Source: Paraliobacillus sp044383835 (lineage in GTDB: Bacteria > Bacillota > Bacilli > Bacillales > Amphibacillaceae). From it: a DNA stretch of 64,000 nucleotides. Numbering within the stretch: the first letter of the stretch is position 1; each line of letters begins with the position of its first letter. Below the pieces are notes generated by a model. That model did no database searches. It was not told the DNA's origin and saw nothing but the letters and a program-made list of their open reading frames with translations. Location: the NCBI RefSeq assembly GCF_044383835.1, contig NZ_JBISEP010000009.1:1-64000 (forward strand), given 5' to 3'. The translations under genes and the position numbers were made by a program. Positions 8,933 to 17,655 of the stretch are shown one piece after another.

Positions 8933-10000
8933 ATGCTTTCAAGAAGAATTATTAGAAAGTGGCTTGGTCTATTTATTTTGGGAATTGTTATACTACTTTT
9001 CGTTTATCTATTGTATCTCTTATTTCCTTTTTACCGTCAATTACTTGCGATCATCATTAAAATCTTGCTGCCCTTTTTTATTGCGGCATTTATAGCCTAT
9101 TTATTGCATCCTCTAATTGAAAAGATTCACCACTATCATATTCCTAGAAGTTTTGTGATTATTGGTGTTTATATTTTGTTTTTTGGAGGTGCTGCTGTTG
9201 CTAGCTATTATGGATTTCCAGCGCTAGTAAAACAAATAAAGGAGTTACAACAAGCATTACCAAATTTCTTTAATACATATCGTCATACAATTTATCGATT
9301 GTATGAAAACACTGCTTTTTTACCTGAAACATTTCATGATCAAATGGATGGTTTTTTTAGTCATATAGAAAATAGCGTTGAGGATTGGGTTGCGAATATA
9401 TTAAAACGGGCGACCAGAATCATGGATATCGTAATGGTTATAGCAGTTATTCCTGTCTTAGTATTTTACATGTTAAAAGATTTTGATTTAATCAAATCAA
9501 GCTTAATTAAGTTATTTCCAAAGAAGCACCAGTCCAAAATAAAACTACTTTTACCTGCGGTTGATCATGGATTAGGAAGTTATATTCGAGGACAATTAAT
9601 CGTTTGTTTCTTTGTTGGCTTAACATCTTATTTCATTTTAGTACTAATTAATATGAAATACCCACTAATATTAGCGATTATTATGTCAGTGACAAATATT
9701 ATACCTTACTTTGGTCCACTTATTGGTGCGTTGCCAGCAATTATTATTGCTTTTACCATTTCAACGAAACAAGTAATCTATGTCGGTTTAGGCGTGATAT
9801 TCGTTCAAATCATTGAAGGGAATTTACTATCGCCATATATCGTTGGAAAAAGTGTACATCTACACCCGGTTTTGATTATATTCATTTTATTAGTAGGTGG
9901 AGAAATTGCTGGAATTATTGGCATGATCATCGCTATTCCATTAGTAACCATTTTCAAAGTTGTTATGAATCAAAGTAAGCGTGACAATTTATCACCATAA
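8933..10000 (+). CDS. AI-2E family transporter (YrrI type permease)
   Basis: A 355-residue integral membrane protein of the AI-2E/PerM family. It has hydrophobic segments near residues 12-35, 38-58 and 72-95, a soluble middle part (about 100-150), and several more membrane spans to the end. The family motif NIIPYFGPLIGALPA is clear. Members include exporters of autoinducer-2 and Na+/H+ antiporters; the substrate here is unknown. It sits upstream of the alaS T-box, as in B. subtilis. The ATG at 8933 follows AAGGAGT. Confidence 0.88.
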   Translation: MLSRRIIRKWLGLFILGIVILLFVYLLYLLFPFYRQLLAIIIKILLPFFIAAFIAYLLHPLIEKIHHYHIPRSFVIIGVYILFFGGAAVASYYGFPALVKQIKELQQALPNFFNTYRHTIYRLYENTAFLPETFHDQMDGFFSHIENSVEDWVANILKRATRIMDIVMVIAVIPVLVFYMLKDFDLIKSSLIKLFPKKHQSKIKLLLPAVDHGLGSYIRGQLIVCFFVGLTSYFILVLINMKYPLILAIIMSVTNIIPYFGPLIGALPAIIIAFTISTKQVIYVGLGVIFVQIIEGNLLSPYIVGKSVHLHPVLIIFILLVGGEIAGIIGMIIAIPLVTIFKVVMNQSKRDNLSP

Positions 10001-10088
10001 TCTTGCTTGTTGAGTGTATTGAATTTAACTTAAGTGAAAGGATGTATATTAGTTATTAGCTCAAGTTCTTTTCAAAATCCATGAAAGA

Positions 10089-10117
10089 TTGACAGAAAAT
10101 CAAAAATTAACTATACT
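10089..10117 (+). promoter_or_regulatory. SigA promoter for alaS leader
   Basis: TTGACA (10089-10094), a 17-bp spacer and TATACT (10112-10117) make a near-consensus SigA promoter. Transcription would start near 10124, just ahead of the T-box leader. Confidence 0.8.
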
Positions 10118-10123
10118 ATCGTA

Positions 10124-10366
10124 AATAGTGATTGAAAAACGTAGAGAAACAATAGTATGTAACAGACCATTTTAAGAGAGGAATTTCCGTGGCTGTAAGA
10201 AATTCTAAATGAAGGGTTACAGAAGCTAGTTTGGAGTGCAGCTAATTTCTGCCGGCTAAACACCGTTATCGTTTTAAGGTGATGAATCTTATGGTTCATA
10301 ATCAGGGTGGTACCGCGATAGTCAACTCTCGTCCCTGCATATTTTTGCAGAGAAGAGAGTTTTTTT
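10124..10366 (+). promoter_or_regulatory. Alanine T-box leader of alaS
   Basis: This is a tRNA-sensing T-box riboswitch. The invariant T-box AGGGTGGTACCGCG lies at 10304-10317. Stem I features are present: AGAGAG, then GTGGCTG. The likely specifier GCT (Ala) lies at 10225-10227 in the context GAAGCTAG. A terminator (AACTCTC ... GAGAGTT plus seven T) ends it at 10366. By the known mechanism, uncharged tRNA-Ala would pair with the specifier and the T-box bulge, stabilise the antiterminator and let RNA polymerase read into alaS. Confidence 0.95.
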
Positions 10367-10406
10367 ATTATCAAAAGAAGATTAATTATTTAGGAGGCTT
10401 TAAAAG

Positions 10407-13040
10407 ATGAAGCAATTAACGTCTGCGGAAGTACGACAAATGTTTTTAGATTTCTTTGAAGAGAAAGGGCATCGCATCGAGCCTAGTGCATCTCTTGTGC
10501 CAAAAGATGATCCAACACTACTATGGATTAATAGTGGTGTAGCCACATTGAAAAAATATTTTGATGGGCGAGTGATTCCGAATAACCCAAGAATTGTTAA
10601 TGCACAAAAATCAATTCGCACAAATGATATTGAAAATGTTGGTTTTACCTCTAGACATCATACTTTTTTTGAAATGTTAGGAAACTTCTCCATTGGGAAT
10701 TATTTTAAAGAAGAAGCAATTATGTGGGCATGGGAATTTTTAACGGATAAAAAATGGATTGGCTTTGATCCAGAGAGATTGTCTGTAACTGTCCACCCAG
10801 AGGATGATGAGGCATATGATCTTTGGAAAAATCAAGTTAAACTTCCAGAAGAACGAATCATTCGATTAGAAGAGAATTTTTGGGATATTGGAGAAGGTCC
10901 AAGTGGCCCAAATACAGAGATATTCTATGATCGAGGCGAATCATTTGGCAATGATCCAAATGATCCGGAATTGTATCCAGGTGGAGAAAACGATCGCTAT
11001 TTAGAGATTTGGAATTTAGTATTTTCACAATTTAATCATAACCCAGATGATACATACACCCCGTTACCTAAGAAGAATATTGATACAGGAATGGGACTAG
11101 AGCGAATGGTTTCCGTTATTCAAGACACACCAACGAACTTTGAGACTGACCTTTTCCTTCCCTTAATTAAAAAAATTGAGACGTTTGCAAATGTTAAATA
11201 TGGAAAAAACAAACAAACGGATGTAGCTTTTAAAGTTATTTCTGACCATATCCGAACAGTTTCTTTTGCCATTGCGGATGGTGCATTACCTTCAAATGAT
11301 GGTCGTGGTTATGTTTTAAGAAGGTTGTTGAGAAGAGCGGTTCGTTTCGCAAAACAAATTGGAGTTGAAAAGCCGTTTATGTATCAGCTAGTTGGTACAG
11401 TTGCAGAAATTATGCAAGCATTTTATCCTGACTTAAAGAAAAAACAAAGCTTTATCGAAAATGTCGTGAAAACAGAAGAGGAAAGATTTCACGAAACATT
11501 ACATGAAGGTTTGGTAATATTAGAAGAGATTATTGAAAAAGAAAAACAGCAAGGTAAAAATGTTTTCCCAGGTACCGAAGTATTTCGATTATATGATACT
11601 TATGGATTTCCAAAAGAGCTCACAGAAGAATATATAGCTGATGTTGGATTTACTATGGATGAAGTGGGCTTTGAAAAAGAAATGCAGAAGCAGAAAGAGC
11701 GTGCGCGAAATGCAAGGCAAAAAGTAGATTCAATGCAAGTACAAGACGAAGTGTTTCATACATTAGAAGTAGAAAGTGAATTTATCGGTTATGATCAATT
11801 AACAGTCGATACAACGATTGGAGCTATCATTGAAAACAAAACATTTGTTGATCAATCTTCAGAAGAGGAACTGTACATTGTTTTAACAGAAACACCTTTC
11901 TATGCGGAAAGTGGCGGACAAATTGCTGATAAAGGTTGGCTTTATTCTGAGCATGGTGAAGCAAGAGTAGAAGATGTGCAAAAAGCACCAAAAGGACAAA
12001 ATCTACTTAGAGTGGTTGTTACAAGTGGAATTATAGTACAAGGTAGTAAGGTTCAGGCAGTTGTTGATAACAACGCACGAACACGGATTGAAAAAAATCA
12101 TACTGCAACACATTTATTGCACCAAGCATTAAAAGATGTACTTGGTGACCACGTTAATCAAGCAGGATCATTTGTTGCACCAGATCGCTTGCGATTCGAT
12201 TTTTCTCATTTTAGTGCGATTACCGAAGATGAAATTCAAAAAATCGAATCGAGCGTCAACCAAAATATTTGGGATGCTTTAAGTGTTAAAACGAACTATC
12301 ATTCTATAGATGAAGCAAAACAAATGGGTGCCATGGCGTTATTTGGAGAAAAATATGGTGATGTTGTTCGAGTTGTTTCTATCGAAGACTACAGTCTAGA
12401 GTTATGTGGTGGCTGTCACGTGAAAAATACTTCTGAAATAGGCTTATTTAAGATTTTAACAGAAACAGGTATTGGAGCGGGTACAAGAAGGATCGAAGCT
12501 GTAACCGCTAAAGGTGCTTATCAATTTGTCAGCCATCAACAAGCACTTCTATCTGAAGCTGGGCAGTTATTGAAAGTGTCAAAGGATAAAGTACCAACAA
12601 AAATTAATGATTTATTCATGGAGATAAAAGAATTACAAAAAGACAAAGAAAAACTAAATCAAAAGCTATCTAATCTAGAAGTAGCTTCTATTTTAAATAA
12701 AGTGGAACAAGTAAGTGATGTACCAGTTTTAATCGAAAAAGTAGATGCTTCTGATATGGATCAATTGCGAGGCATGGTAGATGAACTAAAACAAAAAATT
12801 GCTTCAGGTATTATTTTACTTGCTGCCGTTAATAATGGAAAAGTACAATTGGCTGCAGGGGTATCAAAAGACTTAATAGAAAAAGGGTATCATGCAGGCA
12901 AATTAATTAAAGAAACAGCTACACACTGTGGAGGTGGTGGCGGTGGTAGGCCTGATATGGCTCAAGCTGGTGGTAAAAATCCAGAAAAAGTACATGATGC
13001 ACTGGAGTATGCAAAAACATACATTGCTAATTTAGTTTAG
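10407..13040 (+). CDS. alaS: Alanyl-tRNA synthetase
   Basis: AlaS charges tRNA-Ala with alanine in the cytoplasm and edits mischarged Ser and Gly. The 877-residue protein has the class II catalytic domain with motif 2 region SRHHTFFEMLGNFSIG. The editing domain zinc site is HTATH (565-569) with C667 and H671 (CGGCH). A C-Ala domain with GGGGGGRPDMAQAGG near the end completes it. Length matches the family. The ATG follows TAGGAGG. Expression is governed by the T-box leader just upstream. Confidence 0.98.
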   Translation: MKQLTSAEVRQMFLDFFEEKGHRIEPSASLVPKDDPTLLWINSGVATLKKYFDGRVIPNNPRIVNAQKSIRTNDIENVGFTSRHHTFFEMLGNFSIGNYFKEEAIMWAWEFLTDKKWIGFDPERLSVTVHPEDDEAYDLWKNQVKLPEERIIRLEENFWDIGEGPSGPNTEIFYDRGESFGNDPNDPELYPGGENDRYLEIWNLVFSQFNHNPDDTYTPLPKKNIDTGMGLERMVSVIQDTPTNFETDLFLPLIKKIETFANVKYGKNKQTDVAFKVISDHIRTVSFAIADGALPSNDGRGYVLRRLLRRAVRFAKQIGVEKPFMYQLVGTVAEIMQAFYPDLKKKQSFIENVVKTEEERFHETLHEGLVILEEIIEKEKQQGKNVFPGTEVFRLYDTYGFPKELTEEYIADVGFTMDEVGFEKEMQKQKERARNARQKVDSMQVQDEVFHTLEVESEFIGYDQLTVDTTIGAIIENKTFVDQSSEEELYIVLTETPFYAESGGQIADKGWLYSEHGEARVEDVQKAPKGQNLLRVVVTSGIIVQGSKVQAVVDNNARTRIEKNHTATHLLHQALKDVLGDHVNQAGSFVAPDRLRFDFSHFSAITEDEIQKIESSVNQNIWDALSVKTNYHSIDEAKQMGAMALFGEKYGDVVRVVSIEDYSLELCGGCHVKNTSEIGLFKILTETGIGAGTRRIEAVTAKGAYQFVSHQQALLSEAGQLLKVSKDKVPTKINDLFMEIKELQKDKEKLNQKLSNLEVASILNKVEQVSDVPVLIEKVDASDMDQLRGMVDELKQKIASGIILLAAVNNGKVQLAAGVSKDLIEKGYHAGKLIKETATHCGGGGGGRPDMAQAGGKNPEKVHDALEYAKTYIANLV

Positions 13041-13041
13041 A

Positions 13042-13071
13042 TTGATATTTTACTATTAAAAAAGGTATAAT
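13042..13071 (+). promoter_or_regulatory. SigA promoter candidate for yrzL-ruvX-yrzB
   Basis: TTGATA (13042-13047), an 18-bp spacer and TATAAT (13066-13071) begin right after the alaS stop. It would give the yrzL unit its own promoter independent of the T-box. Confidence 0.55.
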
Positions 13072-13146
13072 TAACTAAACAAGCAGTCATTTATGTTATG
13101 ATGATTGTAAGAATAAGATTTTATATGGATAAAGGCGGGTGTTATC

Positions 13147-13413
13147 ATGGGGTCAATGGATAAAACAATGAAATTTAACTTCTCTGAAGAACCTTTTGAA
13201 GAAAATATAAATGCTGTATTATTAACAGTTTATGAAGCGTTGCACGAGAAAGGTTATAATCCAATCAATCAAATAGTTGGTTATTTACTATCAGGTGATC
13301 CAGCCTATATTCCCAGATATAAAGATGCAAGAAATTTAATACGCCGAATAGAGCGAGATGAACTAATTGAAGAACTAGTTACGTTCTATTTGCAACAACA
13401 TAAAGAGGTTTAA
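13147..13413 (+). CDS. yrzL: IreB/YrzL family regulatory phosphoprotein (UPF0297)
   Basis: An 88-residue protein of the IreB/YrzL family, with the characteristic core NPINQIVGYLLSGDPAYIP and RRIERDELIEELV. The Enterococcus homologue IreB is phosphorylated by the PASTA kinase IreK and affects cephalosporin resistance; a similar target role here is inference. Threonines near the N-terminus (for example T7 in MDKTMKF) are the usual region of modification. The ruvX start lies one base after its stop, the conserved alaS-yrzL-ruvX-yrzB order of Firmicutes. Confidence 0.9.
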   Translation: MGSMDKTMKFNFSEEPFEENINAVLLTVYEALHEKGYNPINQIVGYLLSGDPAYIPRYKDARNLIRRIERDELIEELVTFYLQQHKEV

Positions 13414-13414
13414 T

Positions 13415-13834
13415 ATGAAAAAAATGGCTTTAGATGTCGGGTCTAAGACTATTGGAGTAGCTGTTAGTGATGCAATGGGTTGGACAGCGCAAGGTCTTAA
13501 AACAATTCGATGGAATGAAAGTGATTATCAGACTGCGAAAGATGAGTTAGCCCTGATTATTCAACAAAATGATATATCCGAAGTAATTGTTGGGTTACCG
13601 AAAAACATGAATGGTACGATAGGAGAACGGGCAGAAATGTCAAAAAAATTCGCTCTATATATTGAGGAGCAATTTTCTTTGCCTACTGTACTATGGGATG
13701 AACGATTATCAACAATGGCAGCAGAACGAGTTCTGTTAGAAGCGGATGTAAGTAGAAAAAAAAGAAAAAAAGTAATCGATAAAATGGCAGCTGTGATGAT
13801 CTTACAAGGTTATCTAGATGCTAATCAAAACTAG
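13415..13834 (+). CDS. ruvX: Putative pre-16S rRNA nuclease YqgF/RuvX (YrrK)
   Basis: A 139-residue RNase H-fold protein of the YqgF family, implicated in 16S rRNA 5'-end maturation. The N-terminal ALDVGSKTIGVAVSD holds the first catalytic aspartate, VGLPKNMNG is the family signature, and WDERLST supplies further acidic residues. Only one base separates it from yrzL. A Holliday-junction resolvase role was an older proposal. RNA processing is the better-supported function for the family. Confidence 0.93.
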   Translation: MKKMALDVGSKTIGVAVSDAMGWTAQGLKTIRWNESDYQTAKDELALIIQQNDISEVIVGLPKNMNGTIGERAEMSKKFALYIEEQFSLPTVLWDERLSTMAAERVLLEADVSRKKRKKVIDKMAAVMILQGYLDANQN

Positions 13835-13844
13835 GAGGCTAACT

Positions 13845-14123
13845 ATGGCTTTAGAAGAAAAAGAACGTATTATTATACCTGATGAGCAAGGAGAAGAACA
13901 CTTATTTGAAGTGCTTTTCACTTTTGATATTGATGAGAACGAACAATCATACATTGCAGTTGTACCTGTTGAACAAAAAGATGATGAAGAGGTAGAAGTT
14001 TTTGCTTTTCGTTATGAAGATAAAGAAAATGAAGATGACTTAGCACTATTCCAAATTGAGACAGAAGAAGAATGGCAAATGGTTGAGGAAATGCTAAATA
14101 CGCTAACCGAAGAAATGGAATAA
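13845..14123 (+). CDS. yrzB: DUF1292 protein YrzB
   Basis: A 92-residue, strongly acidic protein of the DUF1292/YrzB family (IIIPDEQGEEHLFEVLFTF; FRYEDKENEDDLALFQIE). No enzyme motif is visible and its molecular role is not known to me. I chose the ATG at 13845, placed 7 bases after AGGAGG. An upstream in-frame ATG (13818) lies inside ruvX. It forms the end of the yrzL-ruvX-yrzB unit, closed by a terminator. Confidence 0.88.
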   Translation: MALEEKERIIIPDEQGEEHLFEVLFTFDIDENEQSYIAVVPVEQKDDEEVEVFAFRYEDKENEDDLALFQIETEEEWQMVEEMLNTLTEEME

Positions 14124-14128
14124 TTGAT

Positions 14129-14160
14129 GAAGCAGAGGGATCAAGCCTTCTGCTTTTTTC
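14129..14160 (+). terminator. Terminator after yrzB
   Basis: GCAGAGG pairs with CCTTCTGC (one-base bulge) around a 7-base loop, followed by six T. Confidence 0.75.
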
Positions 14161-14291
14161 TTTATTCAAAAATGTTGAAAGTTCTACTTAAAAGTTCTAT
14201 AATCGTCTGTAAAAAACAAAGATTTCAAAAATTACATAGAAATTATGTGGAATGTTGTAGTATAATATACCGGGTGAAGGGAGGGATCAAG

Positions 14292-15470
14292 ATGTCCACA
14301 TCTGATCATGAGAAGAATAAGCAAGCCGATATGCATAATAATCATAATCAAACCCATGAACAAGTGAAAAAAGAAAATTTTATAAAACGTTGTAAAGAAG
14401 CAAGTACGGTTAGGAAAATTGTCGCTAGCGTACTATTATTATTATCTATATTACTTATTGTTGGTGGGATCTCAGGATATTTTTATATTAAAAATGGACT
14501 GAAGCCAGTTGATCCATCTGATGAATCAACTAAAACAGTAACTATTCCATTGGGATCTTCAACTTCACAAATTGCCAGTATTTTAGAGGATGACGGGGTA
14601 ATTTCAAACGACTTAATCTATCGTTTTTATGTTAAATTCAATAATGCTTCACAATTTCAAGCAGGTGAGTATCAACTTTCACCTTCCATGTCTCTAGAAG
14701 AAATTACGGAAAAAATCCAAACAGGTATAATGATGCAAGACCCAGTTTTTACTGTGACTATTCCTGAGGGTAAAACATTGGAAGAGATAGCTCAGCTCTA
14801 TGAAAAACATGCGAATATAGACGCAGATCAATTTATGGAAAAAATGAATGATCAAGATTATATTAAAACGCTAATCGAAGCATATCCCCAAATCTTGTCT
14901 GAAGAGATCTTAGCTGAAGATATTCGCTATCCTTTAGAAGGTTATTTGTTTGCCGCAACATATCAGTTTTATGAAAAAAATCCATCGATTGATAGTATTG
15001 TGCATGATATGTTAGAAAAGACGCAGCAAGTGGCATTGAATTACCTTCCACAAATGGAGAAGAAAAAAGGATATAATATGCATGACATGTTAACACTAGC
15101 ATCTTTAGTTGAAAAAGAAGCACGAACACAAGAAGATCGCGAACGTATTGCTGGTGTATTCTTTAATCGTTTAAATAAAGATATGATCCTTCAAACTGAT
15201 CCAACTGTATTGTATGCATTAGGAGAACATAAAGAACGGGTATTGTATAAAGACCTAGAAGTAGACTCACCTTATAACACATACCAAAACAAAGGATTGA
15301 CTCCTGGGCCAATTTCCAACTTTGGCGAGCATTCAGTTAAAGCGGTTCTAGAACCTGAAAAGACAAATTATCTTTATTTTGTTGCGGCTCCAGATGGAGA
15401 GGTTTATTATGCTGAAACATATGAAAAACATAAAAGGTTAGTTGAAGAACATTTACGCCGAAGTGAATAA
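14292..15470 (+). CDS. mltG: Endolytic murein transglycosylase MltG (YrrL)
   Basis: MltG cuts nascent peptidoglycan strands at the outer face of the membrane and helps set glycan length. The 392-residue protein has a charged cytoplasmic N-terminus and one membrane span (about 44-67). A LysM-like region comes next, then the YceG catalytic domain with the probable catalytic glutamate E274 in LASLVEKEA. NRL, TDPTV and YNTYQNKGLTPGPI are further family motifs. The ATG at 14292 follows GGGAGGG; reading upstream in frame gives no homologous sequence. A TATAAT at 14261-14266 could be its -10 but lacks a good -35. A terminator follows. Confidence 0.94.
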   Translation: MSTSDHEKNKQADMHNNHNQTHEQVKKENFIKRCKEASTVRKIVASVLLLLSILLIVGGISGYFYIKNGLKPVDPSDESTKTVTIPLGSSTSQIASILEDDGVISNDLIYRFYVKFNNASQFQAGEYQLSPSMSLEEITEKIQTGIMMQDPVFTVTIPEGKTLEEIAQLYEKHANIDADQFMEKMNDQDYIKTLIEAYPQILSEEILAEDIRYPLEGYLFAATYQFYEKNPSIDSIVHDMLEKTQQVALNYLPQMEKKKGYNMHDMLTLASLVEKEARTQEDRERIAGVFFNRLNKDMILQTDPTVLYALGEHKERVLYKDLEVDSPYNTYQNKGLTPGPISNFGEHSVKAVLEPEKTNYLYFVAAPDGEVYYAETYEKHKRLVEEHLRRSE

Positions 15471-15475
15471 TTGTA

Positions 15476-15509
15476 ATGGGGAGACTTCATACAAGTTTCC
15501 CTTCTTTTC
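15476..15509 (+). terminator. Terminator after mltG
   Basis: GGGAGACTT pairs with AAGTTTCCC (one G-T pair) across a 5-base loop, followed by a T-rich tail. Confidence 0.65.
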
Positions 15510-15569
15510 TATCTTATTCATCATCAAGTGGATGAATATACTCTTTATTAGATAGGATGAATCAAAGAA

Positions 15570-16226
15570 ATGAAAGATCAATACTTAGAAAATTTATTGC
15601 AAAAATCGCCTGAATGGTTAAAAGAATTAGAAGATTACGCCGAGCAAAATCATGTCCCAATCATGGAACCATTAGGAATTGATTTCTTAGTTCAAATGAT
15701 AAAAATAAAACGACCAAAGAAAATACTGGAAATTGGTACTGCTATTGGCTATTCTGCATTAAGGATGTTACAAGCTTATCCGCAAACATCTATTACAACA
15801 ATTGAACGGGATGAAGCACGTTACAAGCAAGCACTAAATAATATGGAAAAATACGACCAAGAAAGCAAAGTTAATATCATATTTGACGATGCACTAGCAT
15901 GCGTTGAAATGGTTAGAGAAGAAGGTCCTTATGATGTACTGTTCGTTGATGCAGCAAAAGGACAATACCAACGTTTTTTTGAGCTATACTCACCTATGCT
16001 TGCAGAGGATGGCATAATTATTTCAGATAATGTCTTGTTTAAAGGGTTAGTTGCCTCTGAATCATATTTCGATGTAAAAAATAAATTAGTCAATAAAATC
16101 AAATCATACAATGAATGGCTATCTAATCATCCAGAATACCATACATCTATTATTCCAATCGGAGACGGTGTAGCTATCACTACAAAAAATAAAAATATAG
16201 CAGACGAGGAAAAAAGGGGTTTTTAA
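15570..16226 (+). CDS. trmR: tRNA 5-hydroxyuridine methyltransferase TrmR (YrrM)
   Basis: A 218-residue SAM-dependent O-methyltransferase of the YrrM family. B. subtilis TrmR methylates 5-hydroxyuridine at wobble position 34 to 5-methoxyuridine. Motif I is ILEIGTAIGYSAL, and LFVDAAKGQYQRF and IISDNVLFKG are typical of the fold. The start has a weak, somewhat distant site (GATAGGATG). Its stop lies 3 bases before the udk ATG. In B. subtilis two U32-family genes (trhP1, trhP2) that make the hydroxyuridine substrate lie between trmR and udk; here they are missing. Confidence 0.88.
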   Translation: MKDQYLENLLQKSPEWLKELEDYAEQNHVPIMEPLGIDFLVQMIKIKRPKKILEIGTAIGYSALRMLQAYPQTSITTIERDEARYKQALNNMEKYDQESKVNIIFDDALACVEMVREEGPYDVLFVDAAKGQYQRFFELYSPMLAEDGIIISDNVLFKGLVASESYFDVKNKLVNKIKSYNEWLSNHPEYHTSIIPIGDGVAITTKNKNIADEEKRGF

Positions 16227-16229
16227 AAA

Positions 16230-16871
16230 ATGAAAGAAAAGCCTATTATTATTGGTGTGGCAGGGGGATCCGGTTCAGGGAAAACTTCTGTAACTCGATC
16301 TATTTGTCAACGTTTTGCAGATAAAACGATCTTAGTCCTTGAACAAGACTATTATTATAAAGATCAATCACACCTTCCGTTTGAAGAACGGTTACAAACG
16401 AATTATGATCATCCTTTTGCGTTTGATAATGACTTATTAATTGAACATGTTAATCAGTTAATCGATCATCAAACTATTAATAAACCAATTTATGATTATA
16501 AGCGTCACACAAGGTCTAAAGATGTATTACAAATAGAATCTAAAGAAGTGATTATTTTAGAGGGGATATTAATCTTGGAAGACCCTCGATTAGTTGATTT
16601 AATGGATATTAAAGTATATGTGGACACGGATGCAGATGTTAGAATTATTCGTCGTATACTAAGAGATATGAAAGAAAGAGGACGAACGATTGAGTCTGTC
16701 ATTGATCAGTACATTAATGTTGTTCGACCGATGCATTTGCAATTCGTCGAACCAACAAAACGCTATGCAGATATTGTTATTCCTGAAGGCGGGGAAAATC
16801 ATGTCGCTATTGATTTAATGGCAACCAAAATTCAAGCTATTTTAAATAGAAAAGAAAATATGTCGCTTTAA
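16230..16871 (+). CDS. udk: Uridine kinase
   Basis: Udk phosphorylates uridine and cytidine to UMP and CMP in pyrimidine salvage. The 213-residue protein has P-loop GGSGSGKTS (12-20), the motif DYYYKD, the uridine-site segment YDHPFAFD and the conserved IYDYKRHTR. Length is normal. The ATG follows AAAAAGGGG and lies 3 bases after trmR, so the two are surely cotranscribed. The 163 bp after it hold no clear terminator. Confidence 0.95.
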   Translation: MKEKPIIIGVAGGSGSGKTSVTRSICQRFADKTILVLEQDYYYKDQSHLPFEERLQTNYDHPFAFDNDLLIEHVNQLIDHQTINKPIYDYKRHTRSKDVLQIESKEVIILEGILILEDPRLVDLMDIKVYVDTDADVRIIRRILRDMKERGRTIESVIDQYINVVRPMHLQFVEPTKRYADIVIPEGGENHVAIDLMATKIQAILNRKENMSL

Positions 16872-17034
16872 AAAAAGAAACTATTGAAAAATCCTCTAAA
16901 ATCTGCCATAGTATTGATTAGTACATTTATTAACCGTTTACTTTAAATAAAAGTAAGTGGGTATATTTTGATTTTCGTAAGAATAAGTATCAGAAAAATA
17001 CTTAAAAAAGGTTTGGGTTAAAGGAGTGTAACTT

Positions 17035-17511
17035 ATGGCTGTAGAGAAAAGCTATTATATGACACAAGAAGGAAAAGAAAAATTAGAAAAAGAATTACAT
17101 GATTTAAAAACAATAAAGCGCCAAGAAGTTGTTGAACGTATTAAGGTAGCACGTGATTTTGGTGACCTGTCTGAGAATTCAGAATATGATGCAGCAAAAG
17201 ATGAGCAAGCTTTTGTAGAATCTAGAATTGTTCAGGTTGAAAATATGATTCGTAATGCGGTCATTATTGAAAATAATGACCAAAATCCTAATATGGTATC
17301 ATTAGGAAAATCAGTCACGTTTCAGGAATTACCTGATGGTGACGAAGAAACATATGTTATTGTAGGTAGTGCAGAAGCTGATCCTTTCGAAGGAAAAATA
17401 TCAAATGATTCACCGATTGCTAAGAGTTTACTCGGCTGTGAGATCGGTCAAGAAGTAACTGTACCTACTCCTGCTGGGGAGATGGATGTTAAAATTATAC
17501 GTGTTGATTAA
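17035..17511 (+). CDS. greA: Transcription elongation factor GreA
   Basis: GreA rescues backtracked RNA polymerase by stimulating transcript cleavage. The 158-residue protein has the N-terminal coiled-coil (LEKELHDLKTIKRQEVV) with the acidic tip DFGDLSENSEYDAA. The FKBP-like C-terminal domain ends in SPIAKSLLGCEIGQEV. The ATG follows AAAGGAGTG. It is followed directly by a strong terminator. Confidence 0.97.
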   Translation: MAVEKSYYMTQEGKEKLEKELHDLKTIKRQEVVERIKVARDFGDLSENSEYDAAKDEQAFVESRIVQVENMIRNAVIIENNDQNPNMVSLGKSVTFQELPDGDEETYVIVGSAEADPFEGKISNDSPIAKSLLGCEIGQEVTVPTPAGEMDVKIIRVD

Positions 17512-17513
17512 CA

Positions 17514-17543
17514 AAGAACTTGGCATATTGCCAAGTTCTTTTC
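17514..17543 (+). terminator. Terminator after greA
   Basis: A perfect 11-bp stem AAGAACTTGGC / GCCAAGTTCTT around a 5-base loop, followed by TTTTC. Confidence 0.85.
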
Positions 17544-17655
17544 ATCAATAAGTCTGTTAAATGAAATAAATGATATAAAAAGTAAAAAACAGTATGATAT
17601 ATAATGATTTTAGTTTCATCTAATTTAAAAGAAAAAATACCTGGGAGGGAGAAAC

